Shown in pieces: positions 7,905 through 16,067 of a stretch of 30,669 nucleotides of DNA (within the stretch, counting starts at the first letter, position 1; each line of letters starts with the position of its first letter). Origin of the DNA: a virus; IMG/VR virus record IMGVR_UViG_3300009068_002081, positions 1 to 30,669 of that record; one strand, given 5' to 3'. The notes below the pieces were generated by a model. The model was not told the origin of the DNA, made no database searches, and saw only the letters and a list, made by a program, of their open reading frames with translations. Made by a program: the position numbers and the translations under genes.

Positions 7905-8471
7905 ATGAAGAAAATCTATTATACCTGGCGAGATGTTGAGCGTCAAACACAAGAAATCATACGTCAAATACAGTTAGATGACTGGCGTCCTGACTATGTG
8001 GTAGGACTTACCCGTGGCGGGTTGGTTCCTGGTAATCTTATTAGCCAATACTTAGAAGTTCCAATGGAATGTCTTAAAGTAAGTCTACGTGATGATCATT
8101 CTGAACCCGAAAGCAACTTGTGGATGGCCACAGATGCTTATGGATACGAGTCAGCTGATAAAGATCCTAATGTGTGGATTGAAACATATCCAGGAGGCAA
8201 TAGTATCACTGGTCGCAAAAATATTCTTATTGTAGATGATATTAACGATTCGGGTGCTACATTGAATTATATTAAACAAGACTGGCAATCAAGTTGTTTT
8301 CCTAATGATCCTGTGTGGAATGATATTTGGAGTAACAATGTTCGTGTTGCTACTTTAGTAGATAATGAATCTAGTGCTAGTGAATTAAGTGTTAGTTATA
8401 GTGCCATCGGCCTAAATAAAGCTGAAGAAGATTGTTGGATTGTGTTCCCTTGGGAAGATTGGTGGAAATGA
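7905..8471 (+). CDS. Phosphoribosyltransferase (type I PRTase fold)
   Basis: 188 aa. The PRPP-binding motif NILIVDDINDSGAT is at 106-119, and the early VVGLTRGGLVPGN segment at 32-44 matches the pyrophosphate loop of xanthine/hypoxanthine phosphoribosyltransferases (Gpt-like). A longer, Trp-rich insert of about 40 residues separates the two motifs. The nucleobase is not clear. The gene starts almost at the predicted transcription start and leads an operon that also encodes QueE and NadE, which suggests nucleotide or cofactor metabolism. The next gene overlaps its stop as ATGA. Confidence 0.85.
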   Translation: MKKIYYTWRDVERQTQEIIRQIQLDDWRPDYVVGLTRGGLVPGNLISQYLEVPMECLKVSLRDDHSEPESNLWMATDAYGYESADKDPNVWIETYPGGNSITGRKNILIVDDINDSGATLNYIKQDWQSSCFPNDPVWNDIWSNNVRVATLVDNESSASELSVSYSAIGLNKAEEDCWIVFPWEDWWK

Positions 8472-8674
8472 AAATACATTATAGAGACACTAGCGTATTA
8501 GAAGATATGGACGAAGCCATCTCTGCCAGTATTGGTACCAATCAACGCATTGATTATTTTGAAATCACCGGCATGGAATTTCGTCGTCACTACACTGCAT
8601 TTGACAAAATAGGTCTACCAGGGGGTTCTACACAATATCTATACAAAGGTATTTCAATTAAGGTTATAGAATGA
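8468..8674 (+). CDS. Small hypothetical protein
   Basis: 68 aa. The ATG overlaps the previous stop as ATGA and is preferred to the TTG at 8432, which lies deep in the preceding gene. No membrane segment, and no motif I recognise. It also overlaps the queE start by four bases. Coupling on both sides argues that it is a real gene. Confidence 0.7.
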   Translation: MKIHYRDTSVLEDMDEAISASIGTNQRIDYFEITGMEFRRHYTAFDKIGLPGGSTQYLYKGISIKVIE

Positions 8675-9534
8675 AAATTAAAGTTAGCGAATTGTTTTAT
8701 AGTTTACAAGGCGAAGGTCGCTTTGTAGGTGTTCCTAGTGTGTTCTTAAGAACCTATGGTTGTAACTTTACCTGTGCAGGGTTTGGGTGCAAGCCAGGAG
8801 AAAAGTCAACAGGCGCCGATGACGTGGCCGAGGTTGTTCATATGTATGATAAGTTTACAGACTTGCCGTTAGTGGAAACAGGATGCGACAGTTATGCCAG
8901 TTGGCATCCTGCATTTAAACATCTAAGTCCAAACTATACCACAGAAGACTTAGTCGCTAACATGTTGTTGTTAACTCCAAATGGACAATGGGTGCAGAAC
9001 AATGGTAATGATGTACACTTGGTTATCACAGGTGGTGAGCCCTTGTTGGGATGGCAACGTGCTTATGAAGAATTGTTAAGTCATCCTAACATGGCTGATC
9101 TCAAGAACATCACGTTCGAAACAAATGGCACACAAGCACTGCAAGACGGTTTCAAACACTATGCCTACAACAGACACCTGCTTAAAGGCACAGAGTTCAC
9201 ATTTAGTGTCAGTGCCAAGTTAAGTGCATCAGGTGAGAAAGCTGAAGATGCTATTCGACCCGACATTGTCAAGAGCTATCAAGATTTGAATGTTGGTCCT
9301 GTGTATCTTAAGTTTGTGGTTGAAACTGAAGAACATGTTAACGAAGCAGTGCGAGCTGTGGACCAGTATCGTGCGGCAGGATTTACAGGTCTAGTGTATC
9401 TGATGCCACAGGGCGGAGTAGTTGATCCATATGAAAGCAATAAACTAAACATTGCCAACATCTGCTGTGAACGTGGGTTCAACTATAGCCCACGCTTACA
9501 TGTGGACTTGTGGGGCAATGGCTGGGGCAAATGA
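8671..9534 (+). CDS. queE: 7-carboxy-7-deazaguanine synthase-like radical SAM enzyme
   Basis: 287 aa. Hallmarks are the N-terminal SLQGEG at 11-16, the cluster region C31-x3-C35-x4-C40 (CNFTCAGFGC), the VETGCDSY segment near 68-75, ITGGEPLL at 119-126, FETNGT near 152 and a C-terminal region with HVDLWGNGWGK. QueE converts carboxytetrahydropterin to 7-carboxy-7-deazaguanine, the precursor of queuosine and of 7-deazaguanine DNA modifications made by many phages. The spacing to the third cysteine is one longer than the usual CX3CX2C-like form. No other deazaguanine gene (queC, queD, folE) is in this window, so it may rely on host enzymes or genes elsewhere. Confidence 0.88.
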   Translation: MKIKVSELFYSLQGEGRFVGVPSVFLRTYGCNFTCAGFGCKPGEKSTGADDVAEVVHMYDKFTDLPLVETGCDSYASWHPAFKHLSPNYTTEDLVANMLLLTPNGQWVQNNGNDVHLVITGGEPLLGWQRAYEELLSHPNMADLKNITFETNGTQALQDGFKHYAYNRHLLKGTEFTFSVSAKLSASGEKAEDAIRPDIVKSYQDLNVGPVYLKFVVETEEHVNEAVRAVDQYRAAGFTGLVYLMPQGGVVDPYESNKLNIANICCERGFNYSPRLHVDLWGNGWGK

Positions 9535-9767
9535 TGGGTGCCGGTTACTATTCTCCTGGTGTAGATGCGTACGATCATTTTTATCATAAAGCGTTTTGGC
9601 GACTAAAGTTTTTATGGTGGCCTAAACGTAGTGACATATCCGGACGTTGGTTATGGTTACGTCAAGTTTACGAAGGTACAGCAATGTATCATGGACCAGG
9701 CGAGGCTGTGTTTGAATTTAGATATCACGAGATCAAAGAACATTTAATATGGAAATTAAAACAATGA
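9531..9767 (+). CDS. Small aromatic-rich hypothetical protein
   Basis: 78 aa starting at ATG 9531 (or the adjacent ATG 9534), overlapping the queE stop. Rich in Trp, Tyr and His. It ends with a pattern (VFEFRYHEIKEHLIWKLKQ) that resembles the C-terminal ends of three small proteins at 29473-30181, so it probably belongs to a paralogous small-protein family of this genome. Function unknown. Confidence 0.68.
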   Translation: MMGAGYYSPGVDAYDHFYHKAFWRLKFLWWPKRSDISGRWLWLRQVYEGTAMYHGPGEAVFEFRYHEIKEHLIWKLKQ

Positions 9768-10513
9768 CACCATTACAAGATCGTATCACAGCATGGATCA
9801 AGGACTATGCTCAACAGGCCAATATGAAATCATTGGTAGTAGGTATCAGCGGCGGAATTGATAGTGCTGTGGTCAGTGCCTTATGTGCTCGCACTGGCAT
9901 GAATACGGTTGCTGTAACAATGCCCATCCGTCAACGTCCAGACCTGCATGACCTAAGTATGCGTCAAGGTGCTTGGTTGGCCGAACGCTTTGATAATGTA
10001 CGTCATGAAATTATCGACTTAACTACAACCTTTGATGAGTTTGAAGGTCGACTAGCTACCTATCCAAACTTACTAGGTTTAGCTAATAGTCGCAGTCGAC
10101 TACGCATGGTTACCTTGTATCAAATTGCTCAAACAGTTGGTGGTCTGGTGGTAGGTACTGGCAATAAAGTAGAAGATTTTGGTGTGGGATTTTATACCAA
10201 ATATGGCGACGGTGGTGTGGACATCAGTCCTATTGCTGACTGTTACAAAACAGAAGTATGGCAAATGGGCCGTGAGCTGGGTGTACTGGATGATATTATC
10301 AATGCGGCACCCACAGATGGACTATGGGATGATGGACGCACCGACGAAGATCAACTGGGATTAACTTATGCTGATTTAGAGTTAGCAATGAGTCAAGACG
10401 AAGGTGTAGTACTAGTAAAAAGTGCTTTAGAATTAGAACGTTTAGAAAAATATCAAGAAATACGTGCTCGCAGTCTGCACAAAATGAATCCTATTCCAGT
10501 ATTTAAAAAATAA
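9764..10513 (+). CDS. nadE: NH3-dependent NAD+ synthetase
   Basis: 249 aa, close to the short ammonia-dependent NadE class; no glutaminase domain. The adenylating PP-loop is VGISGGIDSAVVS, with SGGIDS at 29-34, and the NadE signature GTGNKVEDFGVGFYTKYGDGG follows at 131-151. The TDGLWDDGRTDEDQLG segment near 200 also fits the family. It converts nicotinate adenine dinucleotide to NAD+. ATG 9764 forms an ATGA overlap with the preceding stop; an in-frame ATG at 9749 is less likely. Phage NAD+ synthesis may support replication or counter NAD+-depleting host defences (inference). Confidence 0.92.
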   Translation: MTPLQDRITAWIKDYAQQANMKSLVVGISGGIDSAVVSALCARTGMNTVAVTMPIRQRPDLHDLSMRQGAWLAERFDNVRHEIIDLTTTFDEFEGRLATYPNLLGLANSRSRLRMVTLYQIAQTVGGLVVGTGNKVEDFGVGFYTKYGDGGVDISPIADCYKTEVWQMGRELGVLDDIINAAPTDGLWDDGRTDEDQLGLTYADLELAMSQDEGVVLVKSALELERLEKYQEIRARSLHKMNPIPVFKK

Positions 10514-10517
10514 TAGC

Positions 10518-10546
10518 CTGACATTTAAAACCAGATAAATTAGTCT
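10518..10546 (+). promoter_or_regulatory. Possible promoter before the UDP-sugar dehydrogenase gene
   Basis: CTGACA (10518-10523) and, 17 bases later, a weak -10 TAGTCT (10541-10546). The AGATAAAT motif at 10533-10540 could instead be a T4-like late promoter. A good Shine-Dalgarno (AAGGA) precedes the ATG at 10577. Confidence 0.35.
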
Positions 10547-10576
10547 GTAGCATTCAATATTATCTCAAGGACAAAA

Positions 10577-11812
10577 ATGAAAAAAATTGGATTCATCGGC
10601 ATTGGCAAGCTGGGCTTGGACTGTGCAGAAGTGTTTGCTGAAAAGCATGAAGTACGCGGTTACGACATTTACCCAAGAACTAGCGATTCAGTAAAGGTAT
10701 GTGATATTAGTGAAGTAGTCGACAAAAGCGAATGGATTTTTATTGCTGTTCCTACTCCACACACAGAAGGCTACGATGGAAGTGTTCCGTCAAGTCACAT
10801 GACTCCAAAAGACTTTGGACACGATGCTGTTATTGATGCTATTAACAATGTTAACCGGTATGCCACTACATCTAAAAAAGTGGTACTGATTAGCACAGTA
10901 CTACCAGGAACAACTCGCAACAAGTTTGTTCCTTTGCTAGATAAAAAACATCAGTTTGTTTACAATCCTTATTTGATTGCTATGGGGTCAGTCAAGTGGG
11001 ACATGGTTAATCCTGAAATGATTATGTTGGGCACTGAAGATGGTAGCCTAACCGGTATTGCCGGTGAACTTCACGATCTATATGAAACCATCATGCAGAA
11101 CAATCCACGCTATGAAATTGGCACCTGGGACGAGTGCGAAGCTATTAAGATTTTTTACAACACATTTATCAGTGCCAAGGTTGGTCTGGTTAACATGATC
11201 CAGGACTTTGCTATGAAGGTTGGCAACATCAATGTTGATGTTGTGACCAATGCGTTGGCTCGCAGCACAATGCGTATCATGGGTCCTAAATACATGACAG
11301 CTGGCATGGGCGATGCAGGTGCTTGCCATCCTAGAGATAACATTGCTCTACGTTGGTTGGCTGCAGAGTATGACATTGGTTACGACTTATTTGATACAGT
11401 CATGCATGCACGTGAAATCCAAGCAAAAAACTTGGCATTGTTTTTAGTTGAACAAGCCAAGAAACACAACTTGCCTGTTGTGATCCACGGCAAAGCCTAC
11501 AAGCCAGATGTCGAATACTGTATTGGCTCTTACTCTACGCTGGTTGGATTCTATGTTGCTGAGGCTGGTCACCGTTGCTATTATGTTGATCCATTAGCCG
11601 ACGATACAACAGATGTGGTCAACGATTTTAATCAACCAGCGGTGTTTTTATGGGCACACAATCGAAAAATCACATACGAGTATACTGGTAACACACCTGA
11701 CACACAACCCTACTGTGAAATACAGCCAGGCAGTGTCATTGTTGATCCTTGGCGCAAGTTACCGCTTGACATGCAAGATATAACTGTAGTACACTACGGC
11801 AATACCCGATAG
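10577..11812 (+). CDS. UDP-glucose/GDP-mannose dehydrogenase family protein
   Basis: 411 aa. The N-terminal Rossmann motif GIGKLG is at 8-13, VPTPHTEG is near 58-65, a conserved central helix carries Lys191 and Asn195 (EAIKIFYNTFISAK), and the catalytic Cys250 lies in GAGACHPRDN, the equivalent of the GGxCxPKD motif. The C-terminal domain has HGKAYKPDVE, matching the family's GxxFKxxT-type segment. It should oxidise a UDP-sugar C6 alcohol to the carboxylate (uronic acid). It has its own upstream gap and Shine-Dalgarno. With the AsnB-like gene at 17355 it could serve uronamide synthesis (inference). Confidence 0.9.
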   Translation: MKKIGFIGIGKLGLDCAEVFAEKHEVRGYDIYPRTSDSVKVCDISEVVDKSEWIFIAVPTPHTEGYDGSVPSSHMTPKDFGHDAVIDAINNVNRYATTSKKVVLISTVLPGTTRNKFVPLLDKKHQFVYNPYLIAMGSVKWDMVNPEMIMLGTEDGSLTGIAGELHDLYETIMQNNPRYEIGTWDECEAIKIFYNTFISAKVGLVNMIQDFAMKVGNINVDVVTNALARSTMRIMGPKYMTAGMGDAGACHPRDNIALRWLAAEYDIGYDLFDTVMHAREIQAKNLALFLVEQAKKHNLPVVIHGKAYKPDVEYCIGSYSTLVGFYVAEAGHRCYYVDPLADDTTDVVNDFNQPAVFLWAHNRKITYEYTGNTPDTQPYCEIQPGSVIVDPWRKLPLDMQDITVVHYGNTR

Positions 11813-11818
11813 GAAATC

Positions 11819-12202
11819 ATGCTAAAAATATTTGACATTTTTAAAAAGAAAAAAGCAATCACACCCGAGCAACCAACGGCTCTACAAAAAACGGAGAAAG
11901 AGATTGCCAACGAAAAGGGCGAGCCGTATGTCAATATTATTAGCATGGATGTTGATCCTGAGAATATTCAAAATGGTGCCTTTGAATTAGATTGGAACGA
12001 CAAATTTGTGGCCAATCTAGTTCGCGCTGGTTATCAAATGGATCCTAAAGATACTGATGCCGACATTGTGGATCGTTGGTTTACAGCAGTATGTCGTAAC
12101 GTGGTTTTAGAAACCTACGAACAATACCAAGCAATGGATCCTGAACGTGACCGTGTAGTTAAGACTCGCAACATTGGTGATGGTAGATCTGAAGTATCAT
12201 GA
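11819..12202 (+). CDS. Hypothetical protein
   Basis: 127 aa. A short Lys-rich N-terminus (FKKKKA) is followed by an acidic soluble domain from about residue 35. No catalytic motif or membrane helix. It begins six bases after the dehydrogenase stop with GGAAAT upstream, and its end overlaps the next gene as ATGATG. I do not recognise a function. Confidence 0.72.
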   Translation: MLKIFDIFKKKKAITPEQPTALQKTEKEIANEKGEPYVNIISMDVDPENIQNGAFELDWNDKFVANLVRAGYQMDPKDTDADIVDRWFTAVCRNVVLETYEQYQAMDPERDRVVKTRNIGDGRSEVS

Positions 12203-12903
12203 TGCTATATGTCAACGGTGACAGTCATACTGCTGGTGCCGAATCTGTAAACGCACATGCCTTTGCTGAAGACGATCCTGAGTTATTCTATTTAGGTCGT
12301 GCACCGCATCCAGAAAATCTTGCAGTGACTTGGGGTAAGGTATTGAGTCTTGCTTTAAGATCGGGATTTCGATGTGATGCTGAGAGTGCTAGTAGCAACG
12401 CTCGTATCATAAGGACCACACGTGACTGGTTAAGTAATGGTGGCGCTAATCACCCTGATCAGTTGGTCGTTATACAATGGTCAACATGGGAACGCGAAGA
12501 GTGGTTGTACAATGGCACTTACTATCAAGTTGGGGCCAGTGGAACTGATAGTGTACCCCCAGAAGCGGCTGACCGGTATCGTAACTATATAATTGGTCTT
12601 GATTGGCAACAAAAAACTAAAGAAGCATACAACAAAATTTTGGAATTTCACCAAGAACTTGTTGAACAAAACATTCGTCATATTTTTTTCAATGGCAACA
12701 ATGATTTCAGTATTATTAAAGATCAAAAAGATTGGGGAGTTAATTATATTGGCCCTTATGATCCTGCTCAAACGTATGATGCTATAATTCGCTCAACTGG
12801 CATAGAAACAGTCATGCCCAATTCATGGCATTTTGGACGAGATGGCCACTCAAGTTTTGCTCGTTTTATGCTCAATTACATTATATCCAATAAATTTGTT
12901 TGA
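12199..12903 (+). CDS. SGNH-hydrolase-like protein
   Basis: 234 aa. The start has the block I pattern VNGDSHTAG (Ser9 as candidate nucleophile, residues 5-13) and the end has FGRDGHSSFARF, with the Asp215-x-His217 pair typical of block V in GDSL/SGNH hydrolases. FNGNNDF near 164-170 could supply the block III Asn. Such enzymes remove or move acyl groups, often acetyl groups on glycans. Position next to sugar genes is compatible with O-acetyl handling, but this is inference. Its end runs into the promoter of the exonuclease gene. Confidence 0.7.
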   Translation: MMLYVNGDSHTAGAESVNAHAFAEDDPELFYLGRAPHPENLAVTWGKVLSLALRSGFRCDAESASSNARIIRTTRDWLSNGGANHPDQLVVIQWSTWEREEWLYNGTYYQVGASGTDSVPPEAADRYRNYIIGLDWQQKTKEAYNKILEFHQELVEQNIRHIFFNGNNDFSIIKDQKDWGVNYIGPYDPAQTYDAIIRSTGIETVMPNSWHFGRDGHSSFARFMLNYIISNKFV

Positions 12904-12928
12904 CTTTGCTGTGTAGGTATGTTATACT
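12900..12928 (+). promoter_or_regulatory. Sigma-70 type promoter for a leaderless exonuclease mRNA
   Basis: TTGACT (12900-12905), 17 bases, TATACT (12923-12928). Six bases separate the -10 box from the ATG at 12935, so the transcript should start at the start codon. No Shine-Dalgarno is present. Confidence 0.78.
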
Positions 12929-12934
12929 ACTAGT

Positions 12935-13936
12935 ATGAAATATGTACTTATAGATACAGCCAACTTGTTCTTTCGTGCTAGGCATGGAGCATTTCGTGCC
13001 AGCGATACCTGGGAAAAGGTAGGATTTGCCTTGCATGTTACTCTAATGGCTGCTAACAAAATGGCCCGGCGCTTTGAAGCAGACCACGTGGTTTTTGCCC
13101 TAGAAGGACGTAGCTGGCGCAAAGATCATTACAAGCCCTATAAAGCCAACCGTGCTGTAGCTAGGCAAGCTCTAACAGAAGCAGAACAAGAAGAAGATAA
13201 AATGTTCTGGGAAACCTATGATAATTTGACTAAATACTTGAGTGAGAGGACCAACTGTAGTGTACTACGTTGTCCTACCGCAGAAGGCGACGATATCATA
13301 GCTCGCTGGATTGCTTTACACCCCCAAGACGAACATGTAGTAATTTCAAGCGACACAGACTTTGTACAATTGCTTGCTTCCAATGTTAAACAATACAACG
13401 GCATTACCGATGAATTACACACTATAGAAGGAATCTTTGATGCAAAAGGTAAACCAGTTATCGATAAGAAAACAAAAGAGCCTAAGACAATTCCAGATCC
13501 GCAATGGCTTCTCTTTGAGAAGTGTATGCGCGGTGATTCGAGTGATAATGTCTTCTCGGCATTCCCTGGCGTTCGGACGAAAGGCACTAAGAACAAAGTC
13601 GGCCTCCAAGAAGCGTTTGAGGACCGATTAAAACAAGGATATAACTGGAACAACATGATGTTGCAACGCTGGACCGATCCAGACGGTGTTGAGCATAGGG
13701 TATTAGACGATTACGAACGAAATAGATCATTAATTGATTTAACAGCACAACCCGAAGAAGTTAAGGCCACAGTCGATGCCGCCATACGTGAGCAAGTCAG
13801 CCACAAAGACATCGGCCAAGTTGGTGTTAGATTTATGCAGTTTTGTGGCAAGTATGAACTGAACAAGTGTAGTGAAAGTGCAGACAGTTTTGGACGTTGG
13901 TTAAACGAAACATACAAAGGAGTATTAAATGGCTAA
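12935..13936 (+). CDS. 5'-3' exonuclease / flap endonuclease (T4 RNase H type)
   Basis: 333 aa. Metal-binding acids of the FEN family are in order: Asp7 (LIDTANLFFR), an acidic residue at 57 that is Glu (FALEGRSWRK) where Asp is more usual, the substrate motif HYKPYKANR at 65-73, the AEGDDIIA cluster at 116-123, SSDTDF at 138-143, and a GDSSDN segment near 200 followed by PGV (helix-hairpin-helix region). The enzyme should remove RNA primers and 5' flaps during phage DNA replication. It has its own promoter. The next gene overlaps its stop. Confidence 0.9.
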   Translation: MKYVLIDTANLFFRARHGAFRASDTWEKVGFALHVTLMAANKMARRFEADHVVFALEGRSWRKDHYKPYKANRAVARQALTEAEQEEDKMFWETYDNLTKYLSERTNCSVLRCPTAEGDDIIARWIALHPQDEHVVISSDTDFVQLLASNVKQYNGITDELHTIEGIFDAKGKPVIDKKTKEPKTIPDPQWLLFEKCMRGDSSDNVFSAFPGVRTKGTKNKVGLQEAFEDRLKQGYNWNNMMLQRWTDPDGVEHRVLDDYERNRSLIDLTAQPEEVKATVDAAIREQVSHKDIGQVGVRFMQFCGKYELNKCSESADSFGRWLNETYKGVLNG

Positions 13937-14123
13937 AGATTTTTTCTGGACTGCAATAACATTTAGTATTCTATTTGGGTTATTGACCTTGGCATTCTGG
14001 CCCAGCAGTAAAGGCAATGTATTTGTTGTAAAATATGATTGCAGTGTGCTCATCGGTGGATGGCATCCTGATGTACCTGTTAAGATACAGGAAGAATGTA
14101 GGAAAAGGGAGTTAAACAAATGA
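13929..14123 (+). CDS. Small single-pass membrane protein
   Basis: 64 aa. A hydrophobic segment at about residues 6-24 (FWTAITFSILFGLLTLAFW) is followed by a hydrophilic tail with two cysteines. The ATG overlaps the exonuclease stop (ATGGCTAA), and its own end overlaps the next gene as ATGA, preceded by AAAGGGAG. Probably an inner-membrane protein. Function unknown. Confidence 0.68.
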   Translation: MAKDFFWTAITFSILFGLLTLAFWPSSKGNVFVVKYDCSVLIGGWHPDVPVKIQEECRKRELNK

Positions 14124-14572
14124 GCTTAATAGCACTACCAGTGGTAGATAAACAATATTGGATTTTAAAAGAAAACGATCGCAAGGTCGGCAACGTAGAA
14201 GCCTGTGCTGGCGGATATCAAGTCAAGATCAACAATCAGGTTGTACAGTTTAAAACAATTAAATTAGCAGCACGAAATGCAAATATTGAATTTGAACCTG
14301 CGACTAAAATTGTCAAGCCTAAAACAAACATAGATCAGATCTACGGCTACGCTGTTACAGGTCGAGTGTACAATCCCATGTGGAATGTTGCACAACAATT
14401 ACCAGTATACACCAAGACTAGCAAAAGCAAATCGTGGTTTGCCGCAGGTTGGTACAATGTCAAGAAGGGTCGCAAATGGAAAGCGGTCCTGGCACCCAAG
14501 CTAATTACATTACAACGATATCCTTATCAAGGACCGTTTTATACTCAAGAGGAAGCTGACAACAATGACTGA
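14120..14572 (+). CDS. Hypothetical protein
   Basis: 150 aa, basic, with many Lys, Tyr and Trp residues and no membrane helix. The pattern of alternating beta-like segments (YWILKENDRKVGNVEACAGG, then WFAAGWYNVKKGRKW) suggests a small beta-rich fold. Overlaps both neighbours. I recognise no family. Confidence 0.72.
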   Translation: MSLIALPVVDKQYWILKENDRKVGNVEACAGGYQVKINNQVVQFKTIKLAARNANIEFEPATKIVKPKTNIDQIYGYAVTGRVYNPMWNVAQQLPVYTKTSKSKSWFAAGWYNVKKGRKWKAVLAPKLITLQRYPYQGPFYTQEEADNND

Positions 14573-14939
14573 AATGACTAATCCATTTTTGGATCAAGCA
14601 AAATTTATGCGCCTGTGCGGACAAACAGTAGCGGTAGAGAACGTAGACCAATACGCACTTTACTTGAATTTAATCAAGGAAGAAGTTCAAGAGCTCGAAG
14701 ACTCAAGAACTCGCGAAGGCGACTTAGACGCACTCATTGATATTCTTGTGGTCACCATTGGTGCTATTCACAGTGCTGGATTCAACGGTGAGGCGGCATG
14801 GCAGGAAGTGATGCGTACTAACTTTGCCAAGGTTGATCCGGTCACTGGTAAGATTCGCAAGCGTGGCGATGGCAAGATTCTCAAACCCGATGACTGGACT
14901 CCGCCCAATCTTGAGCCATTTGCTCGACTGCCCGAATGA
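14565..14939 (+). CDS. MazG-like NTP pyrophosphohydrolase
   Basis: 124 aa, all-alpha NTP pyrophosphatase fold. The metal-binding motif is seen as EEVQELED (Glu39, Glu40, Glu43) and, one helix later, LDALIDILVV (Asp55, Asp59). The tail KVDPVTGKIRKRGDGKILKPDDW is typical of phage and bacterial MazG-like proteins. It should hydrolyse nucleoside triphosphates to monophosphates, in phages thought to adjust nucleotide pools or alarmone signalling. A Shine-Dalgarno AAGAGGAAG precedes the ATG, which overlaps the previous stop by eight bases. Confidence 0.85.
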   Translation: MTEMTNPFLDQAKFMRLCGQTVAVENVDQYALYLNLIKEEVQELEDSRTREGDLDALIDILVVTIGAIHSAGFNGEAAWQEVMRTNFAKVDPVTGKIRKRGDGKILKPDDWTPPNLEPFARLPE

Positions 14940-15145
14940 GTTTACACCTACAAAAATTTGTTGATCGGGTGCGTGGGCATGAAGCTCGTGGCTCAAAAGA
15001 CTTTGTTATGACTCTAGTTGAGGCCAAAGACATGCATGCCGACATTACTAGACTGCTGTTAGAACTGCATGATCTACGTGAACAAGCCAGTAAATCCCAG
15101 GTAGAAGAAGTAATAACAGTACAGGTAGGTGGCGGCTCATTCTAA
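14936..15145 (+). CDS. Small helical hypothetical protein
   Basis: 69 aa, mainly charged and probably helical (LLLELHDLREQASKSQVEE looks coiled-coil-like at 40-58). ATGA overlap with the MazG-like gene. Function unknown. Confidence 0.66.
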   Translation: MSLHLQKFVDRVRGHEARGSKDFVMTLVEAKDMHADITRLLLELHDLREQASKSQVEEVITVQVGGGSF

Positions 15146-15162
15146 ATATACCTATATTTCTA

Positions 15163-15170
15163 GATAAATA
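15163..15170 (+). promoter_or_regulatory. T4-like late-promoter motif GATAAATA
   Basis: GATAAATA stands alone without a -35 box, 20 bases before the ATG at 15191, with AGGAA in between. It resembles the T4 late consensus TATAAATA. Similar motifs recur before other genes here. Confidence 0.45.
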
Positions 15171-15190
15171 AAACATAGGAATATACTGCT

Positions 15191-15478
15191 ATGAGCCGAC
15201 CCAAACCCAGCGTACTAATTGAACACACCAACAAATCTACCTACAAGACTGAACAAGTTTTGGCCAGCGAAGGTGTATGGGCTGTATTCTACGAGGCCAA
15301 GCCTATCAATCTAAAAACATCAAACATGCTGGTCCAATATCCAGGACCCAAGTACAAAAAAGTTAGTTTCTCAAATCCTGGACATGCCAAAAACTTGGCC
15401 CGCAAACTCAACACACAATTTAAGACCGACAAATTCACAGTGGTCTTGCTTAAAGCTGGTGAGCAGGTCTATCTCTAA
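15191..15478 (+). CDS. Hypothetical protein
   Basis: 95 aa, basic, beta-rich, no membrane helix or signal peptide. It follows a TAAATA-type motif and a weak Shine-Dalgarno (AGGAATA). It ends one base before the GTG start of the next gene. No recognisable family. Confidence 0.72.
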   Translation: MSRPKPSVLIEHTNKSTYKTEQVLASEGVWAVFYEAKPINLKTSNMLVQYPGPKYKKVSFSNPGHAKNLARKLNTQFKTDKFTVVLLKAGEQVYL

Positions 15479-15479
15479 T

Positions 15480-15848
15480 GTGCGTGACAAAAAGAAACTT
15501 ACTGAAACATTAGTTGCTCAGTTAGATCCAGAGCTTGGTATCACGGTTGAGCATGCATGTAATACCTGGTGGTACAACTTACGAAGCACTGGTGGCATGC
15601 GACTTACTGCGAGTGGGTTAGATGCCTTTTGTAATTTGTTAAAACTTGAACACTATGATTATCGCATAGATCCATTCGATCTTAATTCAAAGTTAATCAT
15701 TGCCATGGATCGTAGACTACAACAACCTTATTATATTGTAACCAAAAAGAAGATACCAATTCAAATTATATTTTTTGGTAGTAAAGAGGCAATGATGGCC
15801 AATTTATACGGCGATATTAAAAAATTCATTGACAACTATCGAACATAG
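15480..15848 (+). CDS. Hypothetical protein with a GTG start
   Basis: 122 aa. I take GTG 15480 as start because it lies directly after the previous stop, while the upstream ATG at 15384 would force a 95-base overlap with another gene. GGTGAGCAGG upstream may serve as ribosome binding site. The C-terminal part is hydrophobic-basic (YYIVTKKKIPIQIIFFG at about 83-99) but not a clear membrane helix. Function unknown. Confidence 0.62.
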   Translation: MRDKKKLTETLVAQLDPELGITVEHACNTWWYNLRSTGGMRLTASGLDAFCNLLKLEHYDYRIDPFDLNSKLIIAMDRRLQQPYYIVTKKKIPIQIIFFGSKEAMMANLYGDIKKFIDNYRT

Positions 15849-15857
15849 TGCTATACT
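15829..15857 (+). promoter_or_regulatory. Sigma-70 type promoter
   Basis: TTGACA (15829-15834), exactly 17 bases, TATACT (15852-15857), inside the end of the preceding gene. The ATG at 15869 follows 11 bases after the -10, leaving at most a five-base leader. The TAAATAC within it also looks late-promoter-like. It may also drive the tmRNA. Confidence 0.75.
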
Positions 15858-15868
15858 AAATACTCAAT

Positions 15869-16039
15869 ATGGAACAGAACAAAAAACCCGTTGATAAGTT
15901 TTACTACTCTGAACAAGAGTGGGATCGATTAGGATGCGGTCCGTTACCAGAAGAGCGTGATCGTGCTAAACAACATTTAGACGCTTGTGCAAAAGGTAAT
16001 CCTAAGATTGACGGTAAGAACGTAAAAGGTTATAACTAA
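15869..16039 (+). CDS. Small hypothetical protein
   Basis: 56 aa, hydrophilic, Lys/Asp/Asn-rich with two cysteines. It sits directly behind a near-consensus promoter and begins almost at the transcription start. The frame is free of stops and the codon use resembles neighbouring genes. Function unknown. Confidence 0.65.
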   Translation: MEQNKKPVDKFYYSEQEWDRLGCGPLPEERDRAKQHLDACAKGNPKIDGKNVKGYN

Positions 16040-16067
16040 CTTAGTTTTGCATTTTAGAAAAAAATGC

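Noticed and set aside
13216-13656. A 146-codon minus-strand frame inside the exonuclease gene
   Set aside because: The plus strand carries all exonuclease motifs; the opposite frame shows no signal and no start site.
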